A program made the translations under genes and the position numbers. A stretch of 64,000 nucleotides of DNA. Source: Arcobacter sp. (GTDB taxonomy: Bacteria; Campylobacterota; Campylobacteria; Campylobacterales; Arcobacteraceae). Position 1 is the first letter of the stretch. Every line of letters begins with the position of its first letter. The DNA lies in NCBI GenBank assembly GCA_020048055.1, contig JAIFNA010000007.1:1-64000 (forward strand), given 5' to 3'. The notes beneath the pieces are model-generated. The model searched no databases. It was not told the origin of the DNA and was given only the letters and a program-made list of their open reading frames with translations. Positions 9,504 through 19,441 of this stretch are shown piece by piece.

Positions 9504-9779
9504 CTAGTATCTTTTGCTAGTAAATTCTCTTTTTGGTCTCTCTTCTCTTGGTTTAGCTTCATTAATTCTTAATGTTCTTCCGTCGAATTCTTTACCATTT
9601 AAAGCTTCGATAGCTTCATTTGCACCATTATCCATAGTTACAAATGCAAAACCTTTTGCTCTTCCTGTTTCTCTGTCTGTTACTAATTTCACAGATTCCA
9701 CTGTACCGAATTTTGAGAATAATGTCTCTAAATTTTCTTGAGTTGTTTTATATGACATATTGCCAACATAAATTTGCAT
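9504..9779 (-). CDS. RRM-type RNA-binding protein
   Basis: The 91-residue protein is one RNA-recognition motif. RNP2 is IYVGNM (residues 3-8) and RNP1 is KGFAFVTM, with the aromatic residues that stack on RNA. The C-terminal tail is basic ([16 protein letters not shown]). I chose the ATG at 9779, preceded by GGAAGAAG, over an in-frame start 33 bases upstream. Such small RRM proteins occur in cyanobacteria and Campylobacterota and bind single-stranded RNA; targets here are unknown. It is monocistronic, with a terminator at its 3' end. Confidence 0.9.
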   Translation of the reverse strand: MQIYVGNMSYKTTQENLETLFSKFGTVESVKLVTDRETGRAKGFAFVTMDNGANEAIEALNGKEFDGRTLRINEAKPREERPKREFTSKRY

Positions 9780-9943
9780 AATCTTCTTCCTTTTTTTCTC
9801 TTTAGTTATCACTGATTATACACTTACTGTAAACGGTAGCCATATATCATTAATACTAGTGCGGACATTGTATCATAAAATTTTGAAATAGTTTCAAATT
9901 TTAAAAAAATAATCATCTTTAAGATTATTACAAAAAGCTTACT

Positions 9944-10861
9944 TTATAATGTTTTGTAAAAAATAACACCAGCTAAATTTATAATCTTGACTATATTTTC
10001 ATTAACCAGTTGATCGAGGATTAATTTAGAGTTTTCGTCAAATAAATTTAAAATATCATCATTTGTTAATGGTCTTTTGTTTAATAAATTTAATATCTCT
10101 AATTTTGAGTATTGAGCATTTTCTTTTGTGCTATTTTTGTGCGCAATTGTAATATTTATACCATCCATTTTGTTTGCAATCTCTTCTAGTTTCTCTTTGC
10201 TTAATGGTTTTACGTCATAGGCTGGCGGTCTATCTATTGTTCCAATGTCAACTCTTAAAGGATTAACTTTTTTAATAATTTCATAAATTTTACCAATCTC
10301 TTCATTATTGTCATTTATATCTTTAACAAACAAAACTTCCAAAATTAGTTCATTTTTAAATATCTTAGAAAAATGTATTATTCCTTGAATCATCTCGTCA
10401 GAATTTAGACTTTTATCAATTTTGTCAAGTTTTTTAAAACATTTTTTCGTTGCACAATCAAGAGACAACTTTACTATATCAATTTTTAGCAGAGCAGATG
10501 AAATTTCAGACTTACCTATCAGAGATGAGTTGGATAAAATTAACAACTTTGAATTTTTTTTGATACTATTTATTTCATCTATAAGTTCATCAAGATATGG
10601 ATACATTGTAGGTTCGCCATTAGCTGTAAGTGTAATTACATCAATATGTGGGTATTTATTTAGCGCATCTTTTATCTCTTTAATATAGTATTTTGGCAGA
10701 ATGGAAATAGTTTGTTTCTCCATGGTTTTACTTTTTGTAAGCTCACAGTATAAGCAATCAAAATTACATTGTTTGCTATTTGGTGATAAATCAACTCCAA
10801 GACTTCTACCAAATCTTCTTGAGTTAATTGGACCAAAAGTTAGTGGTTTATTGTTTTCCAT
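9944..10861 (-). CDS. Radical SAM protein with C-terminal winged-helix region (COG0731-like)
   Basis: The 305-residue protein carries the CxxxCxxC cluster motif as CNFDCLYCE (about residues 33-41). It has the SAM-binding TLTANGEPTMYP motif and a TIM-barrel pattern ending with DIGTIDRPPAYDV. The last 80 residues (LEILNLLNKRPLTNDDILNLF) look like a winged-helix domain. This matches the COG0731 Fe-S oxidoreductases related to TYW1; the substrate is unknown. The start overlaps the upstream lipoprotein gene by 22 bases. It is the last gene of the gyrA-asd-yqhA-hemE operon. Confidence 0.85.
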   Translation of the reverse strand: MENNKPLTFGPINSRRFGRSLGVDLSPNSKQCNFDCLYCELTKSKTMEKQTISILPKYYIKEIKDALNKYPHIDVITLTANGEPTMYPYLDELIDEINSIKKNSKLLILSNSSLIGKSEISSALLKIDIVKLSLDCATKKCFKKLDKIDKSLNSDEMIQGIIHFSKIFKNELILEVLFVKDINDNNEEIGKIYEIIKKVNPLRVDIGTIDRPPAYDVKPLSKEKLEEIANKMDGINITIAHKNSTKENAQYSKLEILNLLNKRPLTNDDILNLFDENSKLILDQLVNENIVKIINLAGVIFYKTL

Positions 10862-11283
10862 AATATGCTGTATCCTTTTTTTATTTCATCTGCAATATCT
10901 TCATCTTCTAAATCTTTGTAGATTATATGTATAAGCTTATCATTTTCGAGTAAATTAAGTTCTATAAAAGATTTAAATTGTTTGTTCGTGTTAAATTGAC
11001 TATTACAAATTATGTTTGTTTTGTATTTTATTTCCAAAACTCTTTGGCAATTATTGTCAAAATTAGAAATGTTTTTTATCTCATTGTAGAGTTCTTTTGA
11101 ATAGGGATTTAGTTTTAGTTTTAAACATTTTGTTGGTTCGGATAGAAGTTTTTCATTGTAGGTTGTACTTGTAAAACTTCTATCTTGACAACTAGAAAAT
11201 AAGATTATTAAAGAGGCAAAAAGAAGTGTTTTATAACTACTTTTTACTAACTCTTTGACATTCACTAACAAAGTGGATTGCAT
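10840..11283 (-). CDS. Small predicted lipoprotein, unknown function
   Basis: The protein has a hydrophobic signal segment, [15 protein letters not shown], that ends in a lipobox (FSSC). The mature part is about 115 charged residues with several cysteines. The start is uncertain: ATG at 11283 gives 147 residues, and a GTG at 11265 would give a more standard signal peptide; neither has a strong ribosome site. The gene overlaps the 3' end of hemE by about 47 bases and the next gene by 22 bases, which indicates translational coupling. I recognise no family. Confidence 0.55.
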   Translation of the reverse strand: MQSTLLVNVKELVKSSYKTLLFASLIILFSSCQDRSFTSTTYNEKLLSEPTKCLKLKLNPYSKELYNEIKNISNFDNNCQRVLEIKYKTNIICNSQFNTNKQFKSFIELNLLENDKLIHIIYKDLEDEDIADEIKKGYSILWKTINH

Positions 11284-12283
11284 TTTCAACTGGTACATCA
11301 GGTAGTATCCCATGACCTAAATTAAAGATATGTCTTTTTCCGCCCATAATATTTTGAATCCCTTCAACACAAGCAGTTGTTGCTGCTTTGTCGTATAATC
11401 TACAAGGCTCCATGTTTCCTTGAAGTACATATTTTTCCCCAAGTTTCTCTTTTGCCATCGCCATTGGAGTTCCCCAGTCAACTCCAAATACATCAAAGTT
11501 ACCATAAACCAATCCTCTTTCGATAAATGCACTAACACCTTTTGGGAACATTATTATTGGAGTTTCTGGATATTTTGATTTTAGATAATCAGCAATCTCA
11601 ACCATATATGACCAGCTAAATTCGTTGTATTTTGATGGCTCAATCGCAGCAGCCCAACTATCAAAGATTTGAACAACATCAATTCCGCTTTCGATTTGTT
11701 TTTCCATGTAAAGCTTAACAACTTCAGTTACTTTTTTTAGGATTTTGTGTAGAAGTTCAGGATTGCTATACATCATTTTTTTACAAATATTGTATGTTTT
11801 TGTCCCTTGCCCCTCAATCATATATGTAGCCAAAGTCCAAGGAGCGCCAGTAAATCCAATAAGTGCTTTATTGTCACCCCTTGCATCAAGTTGCTCTCTT
11901 AATAATTTAATCGTATCGTAAACATAAGTCAATTTTGAGGCAGCATCTTCCCCACCAATTAAGTTATCCAAATCAGATTGTGTTGCTATTGGTTTATCAA
12001 ATACTGGTCCTTCGCCGGCTAAAAATTCTAGCTTCATTCCCATTTCATTTGGGACAACTAAAATATCACTAAATAAAATAGCAGCATCAACACCAACTAT
12101 ATCAAGTGGTTGAATTGTTACTTCAGCAGCTAGTTTTGGGTTATGACAGAGATTTAAAAAATTTCCAGCCTCTTTTCGCACAGCCATATATTGTGGTAAA
12201 TATCTTCCAGCTTGTCTCATCATCCAAACTGGTGTATAAGGTGTTTCTAGCCCCTTACAAGCATCTACAAATATTTTACCCAT
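11237..12283 (-). CDS. hemE: Uroporphyrinogen decarboxylase
   Basis: The 348-residue enzyme removes four carboxyl groups from uroporphyrinogen III to give coproporphyrinogen III. Signature 1 is seen as [15 protein letters not shown] with the catalytic Arg. The substrate-binding [24 protein letters not shown] and the C-terminal [12 protein letters not shown] are all present. Length is normal. The start ATG overlaps the stop of yqhA by one base. It shares the minus-strand operon with gyrA and asd. Confidence 0.97.
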   Translation of the reverse strand: MGKIFVDACKGLETPYTPVWMMRQAGRYLPQYMAVRKEAGNFLNLCHNPKLAAEVTIQPLDIVGVDAAILFSDILVVPNEMGMKLEFLAGEGPVFDKPIATQSDLDNLIGGEDAASKLTYVYDTIKLLREQLDARGDNKALIGFTGAPWTLATYMIEGQGTKTYNICKKMMYSNPELLHKILKKVTEVVKLYMEKQIESGIDVVQIFDSWAAAIEPSKYNEFSWSYMVEIADYLKSKYPETPIIMFPKGVSAFIERGLVYGNFDVFGVDWGTPMAMAKEKLGEKYVLQGNMEPCRLYDKAATTACVEGIQNIMGGKRHIFNLGHGILPDVPVENAIHFVSECQRVSKK

Positions 12284-12801
12284 TAGTGTTTACCTACTTT
12301 ACCAAGAAAAAATAACCCAACTGCTAAAGCTGTGATTGATAGTGCAAAATATAACATTTCAAGCGGCGTTGCAAAATTTGTATGTAATACTTTTTGAAAA
12401 AAGCTTACAACTAATACCATGATAATTACTTTTGCTATTTTATCTTTAAGTTGATCAAGCGAGTGAATTGCTAAAATTGTACTTCCGTTTTGCTCATCTC
12501 CATCATCTGCTGCATCGATTTTTGAGATAAAAAGTTCATATATCCCAAAAGCAAAGATAAGCATAACAACAGCTATTAGATATAAATCAACAGCCCCAAT
12601 AATTCCAGCTACTATATCTTCATGAAAATGTTCAGGGTGCGCTCCTGTTGCTATTGTTTCAAATGTGTAAGCAGCAACACCAAAAATATCCATACTAGCA
12701 ACTATAAAAAGTACAATTGAACCAAGTAGACCAAATATTACAGCTAAAATAACTATAAATCTACTTTTCCAAAGTCCACCTTCAAAAATTCTTTCTAACA
12801 T
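12283..12801 (-). CDS. yqhA: YqhA/UPF0114-family membrane protein
   Basis: The 172-residue protein has four membrane helices (about 14-36, 70-90, 115-135 and 145-165). It starts with the family pattern [23 protein letters not shown] and includes [30 protein letters not shown]. This is the UPF0114 (YqhA) family of inner-membrane proteins of unknown function. The start overlaps the asd stop by 7 bases and the stop overlaps hemE by one base. The family call is good; the role is unknown. Confidence 0.85.
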   Translation of the reverse strand: MLERIFEGGLWKSRFIVILAVIFGLLGSIVLFIVASMDIFGVAAYTFETIATGAHPEHFHEDIVAGIIGAVDLYLIAVVMLIFAFGIYELFISKIDAADDGDEQNGSTILAIHSLDQLKDKIAKVIIMVLVVSFFQKVLHTNFATPLEMLYFALSITALAVGLFFLGKVGKH

Positions 12802-13835
12802 TTTTCAGCCTCCATTTCAATCCACTTAAATGCAATTCTAATTGCATTTGTTGCAGCCCCAACTCTAACTTGATCGGCAACATTAAAAAAATGTAAAACA
12901 TTTGGTTTGTAAATATCTTTTCTAATTCGCCCTACATATGTAAAATCTGTGTCAGTTGCGATAATTGGCATTGGGTAGATACTGTTTTCTAAATCATCGA
13001 TAACTTTCATATTTTCAAAATTTTCTAAAACTTCTCTACATCTCTCAACATCAACATCAATATTTTCACCAAAAGTTACAGTTACAGACTCACTATGGCT
13101 TCGTAAAACAGGAACCCTGACACAAGTGGCAGCTACTTGAAGATTTTTGTGTAGTATTTTTTGAGTTTCATACACCATCTTCTCCTCTTCTTTTGTAAAA
13201 CCACTTGGCATAGCTTTGTCAACTTGAGGGATTACGTTTAGTGCGATTTGATGTGCAAATGCTTCGATTTTACTCTCATCAAGTCTAAATGCAAAAAAGT
13301 CTTGCATTTGTAAAACTAACTCCTCCATCCCTTTTTTCCCAGCTCCACTTGTAGCTTGATATGTGCTAACATCAACCCTTGTAATTCCGTATAAGTCATC
13401 AAGTGGTTTTAATGCTTGTACCATTTGAATTGTTGAACAATTTGGATTTGCAATAATTCCACTTTCTCTCCAAAGTGAAATGTCTTCAGGATTTACTTCA
13501 GGCACAACAAGTGGAATATGTGCATCCATTCTAAAATGGCTAGTGTTGTCAATAACAACAGCACCACCCTCAACAGCAAATTTTGCAAATTTTGCACTAA
13601 TACTTCCACCAGCACTAAAAAAAGCTATATCAACATCATTTTCTTCAAAAACTGTTTCTGTAAGCTCAACAACTGGATATTCTTTCCCTCTAAATTCAAT
13701 ATTTGTTCCAATGCTTCTAGCGCTTGCCAATGGAAGTAGATTTCCAACAGGAAAATCCATCTCATCTAATATTCTAAATAACTCTTCCCCAACGGCTCCA
13801 GTAGCCCCAACAACAGCAACATTATATTTTTTCAT
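12795..13835 (-). CDS. asd: Aspartate-semialdehyde dehydrogenase
   Basis: The 346-residue enzyme reduces aspartyl phosphate to aspartate semialdehyde for lysine, threonine, methionine and diaminopimelate synthesis. NADP-binding VGATGAVGEE is at the N-terminus. The catalytic cysteine lies in IANPNCSTIQM, and EVNPE, the GAGKKG segment and the substrate-binding RVPVLRSHSESV are present. Length is normal. The start codon overlaps the gyrA stop (TAATG). Confidence 0.96.
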   Translation of the reverse strand: MKKYNVAVVGATGAVGEELFRILDEMDFPVGNLLPLASARSIGTNIEFRGKEYPVVELTETVFEENDVDIAFFSAGGSISAKFAKFAVEGGAVVIDNTSHFRMDAHIPLVVPEVNPEDISLWRESGIIANPNCSTIQMVQALKPLDDLYGITRVDVSTYQATSGAGKKGMEELVLQMQDFFAFRLDESKIEAFAHQIALNVIPQVDKAMPSGFTKEEEKMVYETQKILHKNLQVAATCVRVPVLRSHSESVTVTFGENIDVDVERCREVLENFENMKVIDDLENSIYPMPIIATDTDFTYVGRIRKDIYKPNVLHFFNVADQVRVGAATNAIRIAFKWIEMEAEKC

Positions 13836-16396
13836 TATTTATCATCTCCATTATTATCATCTCCATCGTCAATATTAAGCAAATTTATATTTTCGTTAGT
13901 ATTTATTGTTTCTTCTGTTCCGTTTAGATCATCAAGATTTAAGTTTTCTAGTTCATCATCTTTCTCTTTAGGACATTTTGCAATACTTACAACTCTATCA
14001 CCTTTGTCCACATCAACAATATTTACTCCACTTGTATTTCTACCAGCCTTTCTGATTGTTTGCATATCAACTCTTATCATTTTTCCAATACTTGTAAGTG
14101 CCATAAGGTCTTGATTTTCATCTACAATGACATTTCCAACAACAGTTTTACCTGTTTTTGCAGATAATTTCATAGAGATTACACCACTACCAGCTCTATT
14201 TGTAATTCTGTATTCTTCGACAGTCGTCCGTTTACCAACACCACTTTCACTAACTGTAAGTAGTTCTTGTTCCTCGTTTTCAACAACTTCAGCATCAACA
14301 ACATAATCTTTAGGGTCTTTGAATTTAATCCCTCTCACCCCTCTTGTTGTTCTGCCTTGAGTTCTTGTTTTTTCAGTTTCAAATCTAATAACTTGCCCAA
14401 GAGCTGTAAAAATCATAAGATATTTAGATTCAGGAAGTGTAATTTGAGCTGTTATTACTTCATCTTCATCATCTAGTACAATTGCTCTAACACCATTGCT
14501 TCTGATGTTGCTAAATTCACTAAGTTCAGTTCGTTTTACAATACCATTTTTTGTGAAGAATGCTAAAGATTTTGAACTATCAAAATCGCTTGTTGGAATT
14601 ATTGCCATAATCTTTTCATCCTCTTTAAGGTTGATTAGATTTACAACAGCTTTCCCTTTTGCAATTCTGCTACCCTCAGGTATTTTGTAAACTTTCAGCC
14701 AGTAAAGTTGCCCAAGATTTGTAACAAACATTAAAGTATCATGAGTGTTACTTACAAAGAATTTTTCTATAAAATCATCATCATGTGTAGTGACTGCGAT
14801 TTTACCTTTTCCACCACGGCGTTGCATCTCATAAGCTTTTATTGGAACTCTTTTTACATATCCATTGTGTGTTATTGTAACTACCATTGGCTCATTTGGT
14901 ATTAAGTCTTCAACATCAATATCATCATAACTATCTTCAATTTCAGTTCGTCGTGCGTCTGCGTATTTCTCTTTCGTTTCTTCCAATTCTTCTCTTATGA
15001 TTGTATTTAGTTTTTCTTCAGATTTTAAAATCGCTTCAAGTTCAGCTATAAGCTCAAGAAGTGCTTTTAGTTCCTCTTCTAGTTTTTCCCTTTGAAGTCC
15101 AGTTAATCTTCCAAGTCGCATATCAAGAATAGCTTTTGCTTGAATTTCACTTAGTCCAAATCGCATCCTTAATTTATCATTTGCATCAGCATCGTTTTGA
15201 CTTCCTCTGATGATTTTTACAACTTCATCAATATTGTCTAAAGCAATTTTTAAACCTTCTAATATGTGTGCTCTTGCTCTTGCTTTTTCAAGGTCAAAAA
15301 TTGTTCTTCTAATAATTACCGTTTTTCTGTGATTTAAAAATACTGTTAATACTTCAGGTAGTGTAAAAATCTTTGGCTCTTTGTTGTGTACTGCTAGAAG
15401 GATTGTTCCAAAAGTTATCTGCATCGGTGTTGTTTTGTAAAGATTGTTTAAAACTATTTCGGCCATAGCCTCTTTTTTAAGTTCAATTACAACTCTCATT
15501 CCATCTCTATCAGATTCATCTCTTACTTCACTTACACCATCAAGAATTTTATCTTTCGCTAGAGTTGCTATTTGCTCAACTAATCTTGCTTTATTTACTT
15601 GATATGGAAGCTCATCAATAACAATAATATCTTTTTTATTTTTGATCTCTATGTGATGTTTTGCTCTAACTCTAACTCTTCCTCTACCAGTTGTGTATGC
15701 ATCAATAATACCTCTTCTGCCAAAAATCGTTCCACCAGTTGGAAAATCTGGTCCTTGGATAAATGCCATTAGATCCTCAGCAGTTGCTTTTGGATTTTCA
15801 ACCATATGAAGTAGGGCATTCATAACTTCTGTTGGATTATGTGGTGGGATTTTTGTAGCCATACCAACCGCAATTCCTTCACTTCCATTTATGAGTAAAG
15901 ATGGAATTCTAGTTGGTAGAACAGATGGTTCTTTCCCTGCATCATCGTAAGTTGGAATAAAATTTACTGTATCTTTGTCTATATCTCTTAAGATATCTTC
16001 ACTTATTTTTGTCATTCTAGCTTCTGTATATCTCATGGCAGCAGCACTATCACCATCAACTGAACCAAAGTTTCCTTGACCATCAACAAGCGGTGTTCTC
16101 ATTGAAAATTCTTGAGCCATTCTAACAAGCGCATCATAAACAGAGCTATCCCCATGCGGGTGATATTTACCAATTACATCCCCTACGATTCTTGCTGATT
16201 TTTTGTAAGCTGCTCTTGAAGTTAGATTTAACTCATTCATAGCATATAGTATTCTTCTGTGAACTGGTTTTAAGCCATCTCTTGAGTCTGGTAAAGCACG
16301 ACCTATAATTACACTCATTGAGTAATCAAGATACGAGGCTTTCACTGAGTCTTCAATTTTTATTTCCCTTATATCTTGTTGGAAAAGATCATCCAT
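13835..16396 (-). CDS. gyrA: DNA gyrase subunit A
   Basis: The 853-residue subunit has the breakage-reunion domain with catalytic Tyr123 in [11 protein letters not shown], six beta-pinwheel repeats in the C-terminal half and an acidic tail ([14 protein letters not shown]). The GyrA-box occurs as QRRGGKGK. The quinolone-region residues are Ser84 and Asp88 (HGDSSVYD), equivalent to Ser83 and Asp87 of E. coli, so the usual resistance changes are absent. It is the first gene of a minus-strand operon running on through asd, yqhA, hemE, a lipoprotein and a radical SAM gene. An AAGGAG site precedes the ATG. Confidence 0.98.
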   Translation of the reverse strand: MDDLFQQDIREIKIEDSVKASYLDYSMSVIIGRALPDSRDGLKPVHRRILYAMNELNLTSRAAYKKSARIVGDVIGKYHPHGDSSVYDALVRMAQEFSMRTPLVDGQGNFGSVDGDSAAAMRYTEARMTKISEDILRDIDKDTVNFIPTYDDAGKEPSVLPTRIPSLLINGSEGIAVGMATKIPPHNPTEVMNALLHMVENPKATAEDLMAFIQGPDFPTGGTIFGRRGIIDAYTTGRGRVRVRAKHHIEIKNKKDIIVIDELPYQVNKARLVEQIATLAKDKILDGVSEVRDESDRDGMRVVIELKKEAMAEIVLNNLYKTTPMQITFGTILLAVHNKEPKIFTLPEVLTVFLNHRKTVIIRRTIFDLEKARARAHILEGLKIALDNIDEVVKIIRGSQNDADANDKLRMRFGLSEIQAKAILDMRLGRLTGLQREKLEEELKALLELIAELEAILKSEEKLNTIIREELEETKEKYADARRTEIEDSYDDIDVEDLIPNEPMVVTITHNGYVKRVPIKAYEMQRRGGKGKIAVTTHDDDFIEKFFVSNTHDTLMFVTNLGQLYWLKVYKIPEGSRIAKGKAVVNLINLKEDEKIMAIIPTSDFDSSKSLAFFTKNGIVKRTELSEFSNIRSNGVRAIVLDDEDEVITAQITLPESKYLMIFTALGQVIRFETEKTRTQGRTTRGVRGIKFKDPKDYVVDAEVVENEEQELLTVSESGVGKRTTVEEYRITNRAGSGVISMKLSAKTGKTVVGNVIVDENQDLMALTSIGKMIRVDMQTIRKAGRNTSGVNIVDVDKGDRVVSIAKCPKEKDDELENLNLDDLNGTEETINTNENINLLNIDDGDDNNGDDK

Positions 16397-16503
16397 TTAA
16401 TCTCCTTAATTTTTTTTCAAATGAAATTCATCCATTTGGATTATGTTTTATCTATTTAATGTCTATAAAAAAGTGTTGGAGTTTATCTAAAATATATATA
16501 AAA

Positions 16504-16533
16504 AAAGGTTAAGATAAATATATCTTAACCTTT
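16504..16533 (-). terminator. Terminator of the YdcH-like gene
   Basis: A 13-bp stem (aaaggttaagata with its complement) closes on a 4-base loop. The T-run lies on the minus strand, just after the stop of the small gene at 16554. Confidence 0.85.
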
Positions 16534-16553
16534 CATTTTATTTTTACAATTTA

Positions 16554-16787
16554 CTATTGTTTGCTATGTTTGTGGTCCATAATCATTGCATAAGCTTCAT
16601 CTTTTAATTTTAACTTAGCTTTTTTCATTCTTTCAATTTCAAGATGATCAATATGATCAACTCCGCCAACTTCTGCTTTTTCTAATTTATCATGTAAATC
16701 ATTATGTTCTTCAAAAATTTTTTTGAAATGAGCGTTTGTAGTTTTTAATTCTGTAACTAAATCTCTGTATTCGTGAAACATTTTCAT
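16554..16787 (-). CDS. YdcH/DUF465-family small coiled-coil protein
   Basis: The 77-residue protein is fully helical and charged: MFHEYRDLVTELKTTNAHFKKIFEEHNDLHDKLEK and then LEIERMKKAKLKLKDEAYAMIMDHK. This is the DUF465 (YdcH) pattern, in which the K-x-x-LKDE-x-x-MI element is conserved. The function of the family is not established. It is a single gene with its own terminator. The ATG is preceded by a weak AAAGGATG. Confidence 0.85.
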   Translation of the reverse strand: MKMFHEYRDLVTELKTTNAHFKKIFEEHNDLHDKLEKAEVGGVDHIDHLEIERMKKAKLKLKDEAYAMIMDHKHSKQ

Positions 16788-16850
16788 CCTTTGTTGTTAA
16801 ATTTTTGGATTGTAGCTAATGGCTACTAAAAGTTGGTTTAATGGTTAGCC

Positions 16851-16917
16851 TACGATGATACCTTCGGTATAACATCTTCGGTTTCTATCCTAGAAAAGCA
16901 AAGCAGTTTGCTTTTCT
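16851..16917. repeat. Two hairpins in the argJ-ydcH gap
   Basis: The first has a UUCG-type tetraloop (gatgatacc-ttcg-gtataacatc). The second is agaaaagcaaa-gcag-tttgcttttct (16892-16917). The second lies 10 bases after the argJ stop on the minus strand and probably ends argJ transcription, though its T-run is poor. Confidence 0.5.
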
Positions 16918-16926
16918 TAACGGATT

Positions 16927-18114
16927 TCATGTTCTATAATCGGCGTTTATCTTAACATATTCATAGCCTAAATCACACCCATAAGCTGTAAATTTACCGT
17001 TTCCAAGACCTATGTCACAAGTTATTTTAAATGAATCTTGCTGAAGAATGGTTGCTGCTTTTGCTTCTAATTCTTTTGTGAAAAGTATCTCACCTTTCCT
17101 ATAAACAATAACATTTTCAAAGCTGATTGTAAGTGCATTTTCATCACAATTAGCTCCACTTGCACCAATTGTAGAGGCAATTCTTCCCCAGTTTGGATCT
17201 TCACCAAAAAGAGCAGTTTTTACCAAAAGTGAATTAGAAAGATTTTTTGCTATTAATTCTGCTTCATTATCATTGCTAGCTCCAATTACCTCAAATCCAA
17301 CAGATTTTTTTGCACCTTCGCCATCGCTTACAACAAGCATTGCCATATCGTTCATTACTAACCTAAGAGCTTCTTTGAAAGCAGTTTTGTTATAACAATA
17401 GGCTTTTTTGTTTGCCATCAAGATAACAGTGTCGTTTGTTGAAGTGTCCCCATCAACACTTATTGCATTAAAAGTTGTATGCGCATTTTCCAAAAGAGCC
17501 TGTTTCATATCTTCTTTTGGAACATCGGCATCCGTACAAATAAAGCAAAGCATTGTTGCTAAATTTGGATTTATCATCCCAGCACCTTTTGCAACTGCTC
17601 CAATTCTAAAACTATGACCATTTTTCATAGTAACTTCATAAAGACAACTTTTTGGATACGCATCGGTTGTCATAATTGCACGAGTTAGATTTTCACCGTT
17701 TTTGTTTTCTAAGTTAAAAGTTTTAGCACCTTCTAAAATCTTATCTTTTGGTAATCTTACCCCTATTACTCCTGTGCTACTCATTATTGGGTTGTCAATT
17801 TGTGGTAAAGATTCTCTAAGTTCTAAAAATAACTCATTTATATCATCAATTCCGCTTTGTCCAGTCATAGCGTTTGCATTTTTAGAATTTATCAAAACAA
17901 AATTTGATTGTGTATATCTTCGTTGATTGAAATGTTTAAGTGGAGCGGCTTGAAATTTATTTTTTGTAAAAATTGATTCAACTTCGCACATTGCGTCACT
18001 ATAAATAAAGCCAATATCTAGTTGATTATTTGCTTTTAATCCAGCGCTTATACCATCACAATGAAATCCTTTGATGTCGCTAATGTACCCCTTGATTGGT
18101 AGTATTGAAAACAT
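16927..18114 (-). CDS. argJ: Bifunctional glutamate N-acetyltransferase / amino-acid N-acetyltransferase
   Basis: The 395-residue ArgJ recycles the acetyl group from N-acetylornithine to glutamate in arginine synthesis. The precursor is self-cleaved before a threonine: here NPNLATMLCF carries the A-T-M-L site after the KGAGMI loop. TQSNFVLINSKNANAMTGQSG, SSTGVIGVRLP and DGEGAKK are also conserved. Length is normal. The gene stands alone, with a rpmB terminator upstream. Whether it can also make acetylglutamate from acetyl-CoA cannot be read from the sequence. Confidence 0.95.
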   Translation of the reverse strand: MFSILPIKGYISDIKGFHCDGISAGLKANNQLDIGFIYSDAMCEVESIFTKNKFQAAPLKHFNQRRYTQSNFVLINSKNANAMTGQSGIDDINELFLELRESLPQIDNPIMSSTGVIGVRLPKDKILEGAKTFNLENKNGENLTRAIMTTDAYPKSCLYEVTMKNGHSFRIGAVAKGAGMINPNLATMLCFICTDADVPKEDMKQALLENAHTTFNAISVDGDTSTNDTVILMANKKAYCYNKTAFKEALRLVMNDMAMLVVSDGEGAKKSVGFEVIGASNDNEAELIAKNLSNSLLVKTALFGEDPNWGRIASTIGASGANCDENALTISFENVIVYRKGEILFTKELEAKAATILQQDSFKITCDIGLGNGKFTAYGCDLGYEYVKINADYRT

Positions 18115-18150
18115 AATTTACCCCTTGTTTATAAATTGATTAGTAATAAA

Positions 18151-18182
18151 AAAAGGTGTATTGCAAGAGCAACACACCTTTT
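18151..18182 (-). terminator. Terminator of rpmB
   Basis: The stem aaaaggtgt / acacctttt has an inner tgc/gca pair. The T-run is on the minus strand, 18 bases after the rpmB stop. Confidence 0.85.
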
Positions 18183-18199
18183 ATGTCAAATTTAAAAGC

Positions 18200-18388
18200 T
18201 TATGAACTTTTTTTCAATGTTCTTAATTCTTTTGCACAAATTCTAATTTTAGTAGAAGTTCCATCTTCAAGTTGTATTCTAACACTTCTTAAGTTTGGTA
18301 AAAATCTTCTTTTAGTTTTGTTTTTAGCATGACTTACATTGTTTCCGCTCATTGGACCTTTTCCAGATATCATACATCTTCTTGCCAT
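18200..18388 (-). CDS. rpmB: 50S ribosomal protein L28
   Basis: The 62-residue protein begins [32 protein letters not shown], the classic bL28 pattern, and ends with [12 protein letters not shown] chose the ATG at 18388 (preceded by AAAAGGGAATAAA) over an in-frame ATG 45 bases upstream, because the family starts at MARRC. Only one CxxC-like cysteine pair remnant is left, so this is the zinc-free form. It has its own terminator. Confidence 0.97.
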   Translation of the reverse strand: MARRCMISGKGPMSGNNVSHAKNKTKRRFLPNLRSVRIQLEDGTSTKIRICAKELRTLKKSS

Positions 18389-18472
18389 TTTATTCCCTTT
18401 TGTATAATCGTATCGATTAAAAAATTTTCGCAATACTACTTAAAAATATTTAAATTATTGCTTAAATTTCTC

Positions 18473-19360
18473 TTATTTTTTTATTTTCTGTTCATTTTGC
18501 TTATCAGTCTGAAATCTATCTTTGTAAGTACATTTTTTACATAACTCTTCGTGTGCAATATTTTTAGCAAAATCATCAATAATTCTTTTAGATTTTTCAC
18601 TGCTTAAGATATTGTTTAATGTTTCATCTTTGATATTTCCGAGATTTATAATTCCAAAACCATCGAGGCAACATGGCACAACAACACCGTTACTTAGTAT
18701 TCCAAAATGTGAACTCAATCCTTGACAATAGCCGTCTGTTAAAATATTTGATTGTAAAGTGGGCCAGCTAAAGTAATTGTCAAAATGTAACAATATCTGA
18801 TTTTCTAACCTTATTTGTTTCTCTAATTTCTTATCTTCTAGTTTGATTTTAAAGTGATTTTCTAAAATATGAAATACTTTTTTATTGAAATCATTTTCGC
18901 TATTGCTATCATCTAAATTCCAAAGTCTAAGATTTATAAAGTTATGAATTTGATTTTTTAATTTTAACTCACATAGATTTAGTATTGGAGTCATAAACTG
19001 TTCGAGTGATACTTTCATCTCGTTTTTATTATAACTATTTAGTGAGAAATTTATTTGTCTGATTGCTGGATTTAAAAAAAGATTTGCATCGAAATTTGTA
19101 AGAAAATATCCAGTAGTTGTGATCTCAACTTTTAAATTGTGTGCCTTTATTAGATTGATGTAGTCTTCTAGGTTTGATAGCGTAAGTGGATCGCCAAAAA
19201 TATGCAAAGTTATTATTTTTGTATAGTTTTTGACTTGTGATAATATGCTATCAAAAAATTCTAAACTCATGGTTTGTGGTTTTGAAATTTTTGTTGGGCA
19301 AAATGTGCAAGACAACCCACAGATATTTGTGATTTCAATATAAACTTTATTAAATTTCAT
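18473..19360 (-). CDS. Radical SAM protein with SPASM-like C-terminus
   Basis: The 295-residue protein has the cluster motif CGLSCTFC (about residues 14-21), a HIFGDPLTL SAM-binding strand and a C-terminal cysteine region. That region has GYCQG, VVPCCLDG and ELCKKCTY, which resemble an auxiliary-cluster (SPASM/twitch) domain. SPASM enzymes mature peptides or modify proteins, but no peptide substrate gene is visible nearby. It lies between rpmB and a superoxide reductase gene, with a terminator upstream. The substrate is unknown. Confidence 0.8.
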   Translation of the reverse strand: MKFNKVYIEITNICGLSCTFCPTKISKPQTMSLEFFDSILSQVKNYTKIITLHIFGDPLTLSNLEDYINLIKAHNLKVEITTTGYFLTNFDANLFLNPAIRQINFSLNSYNKNEMKVSLEQFMTPILNLCELKLKNQIHNFINLRLWNLDDSNSENDFNKKVFHILENHFKIKLEDKKLEKQIRLENQILLHFDNYFSWPTLQSNILTDGYCQGLSSHFGILSNGVVVPCCLDGFGIINLGNIKDETLNNILSSEKSKRIIDDFAKNIAHEELCKKCTYKDRFQTDKQNEQKIKK

Positions 19361-19390
19361 GTTTTAACTTCTGCATGAATTAAGATAAAT

Positions 19391-19423
19391 AAAAAAAGGA
19401 AAGTCAAAAGACTTTCCTTTTTT
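19391..19423 (-). terminator. Terminator of the superoxide reductase gene
   Basis: The stem aaaggaaagtc-aaaa-gactttccttt has a T-run on the minus strand, 20 bases after the stop. Confidence 0.9.
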
Positions 19424-19441
19424 GTTTTTTGTGGCTTCAAA

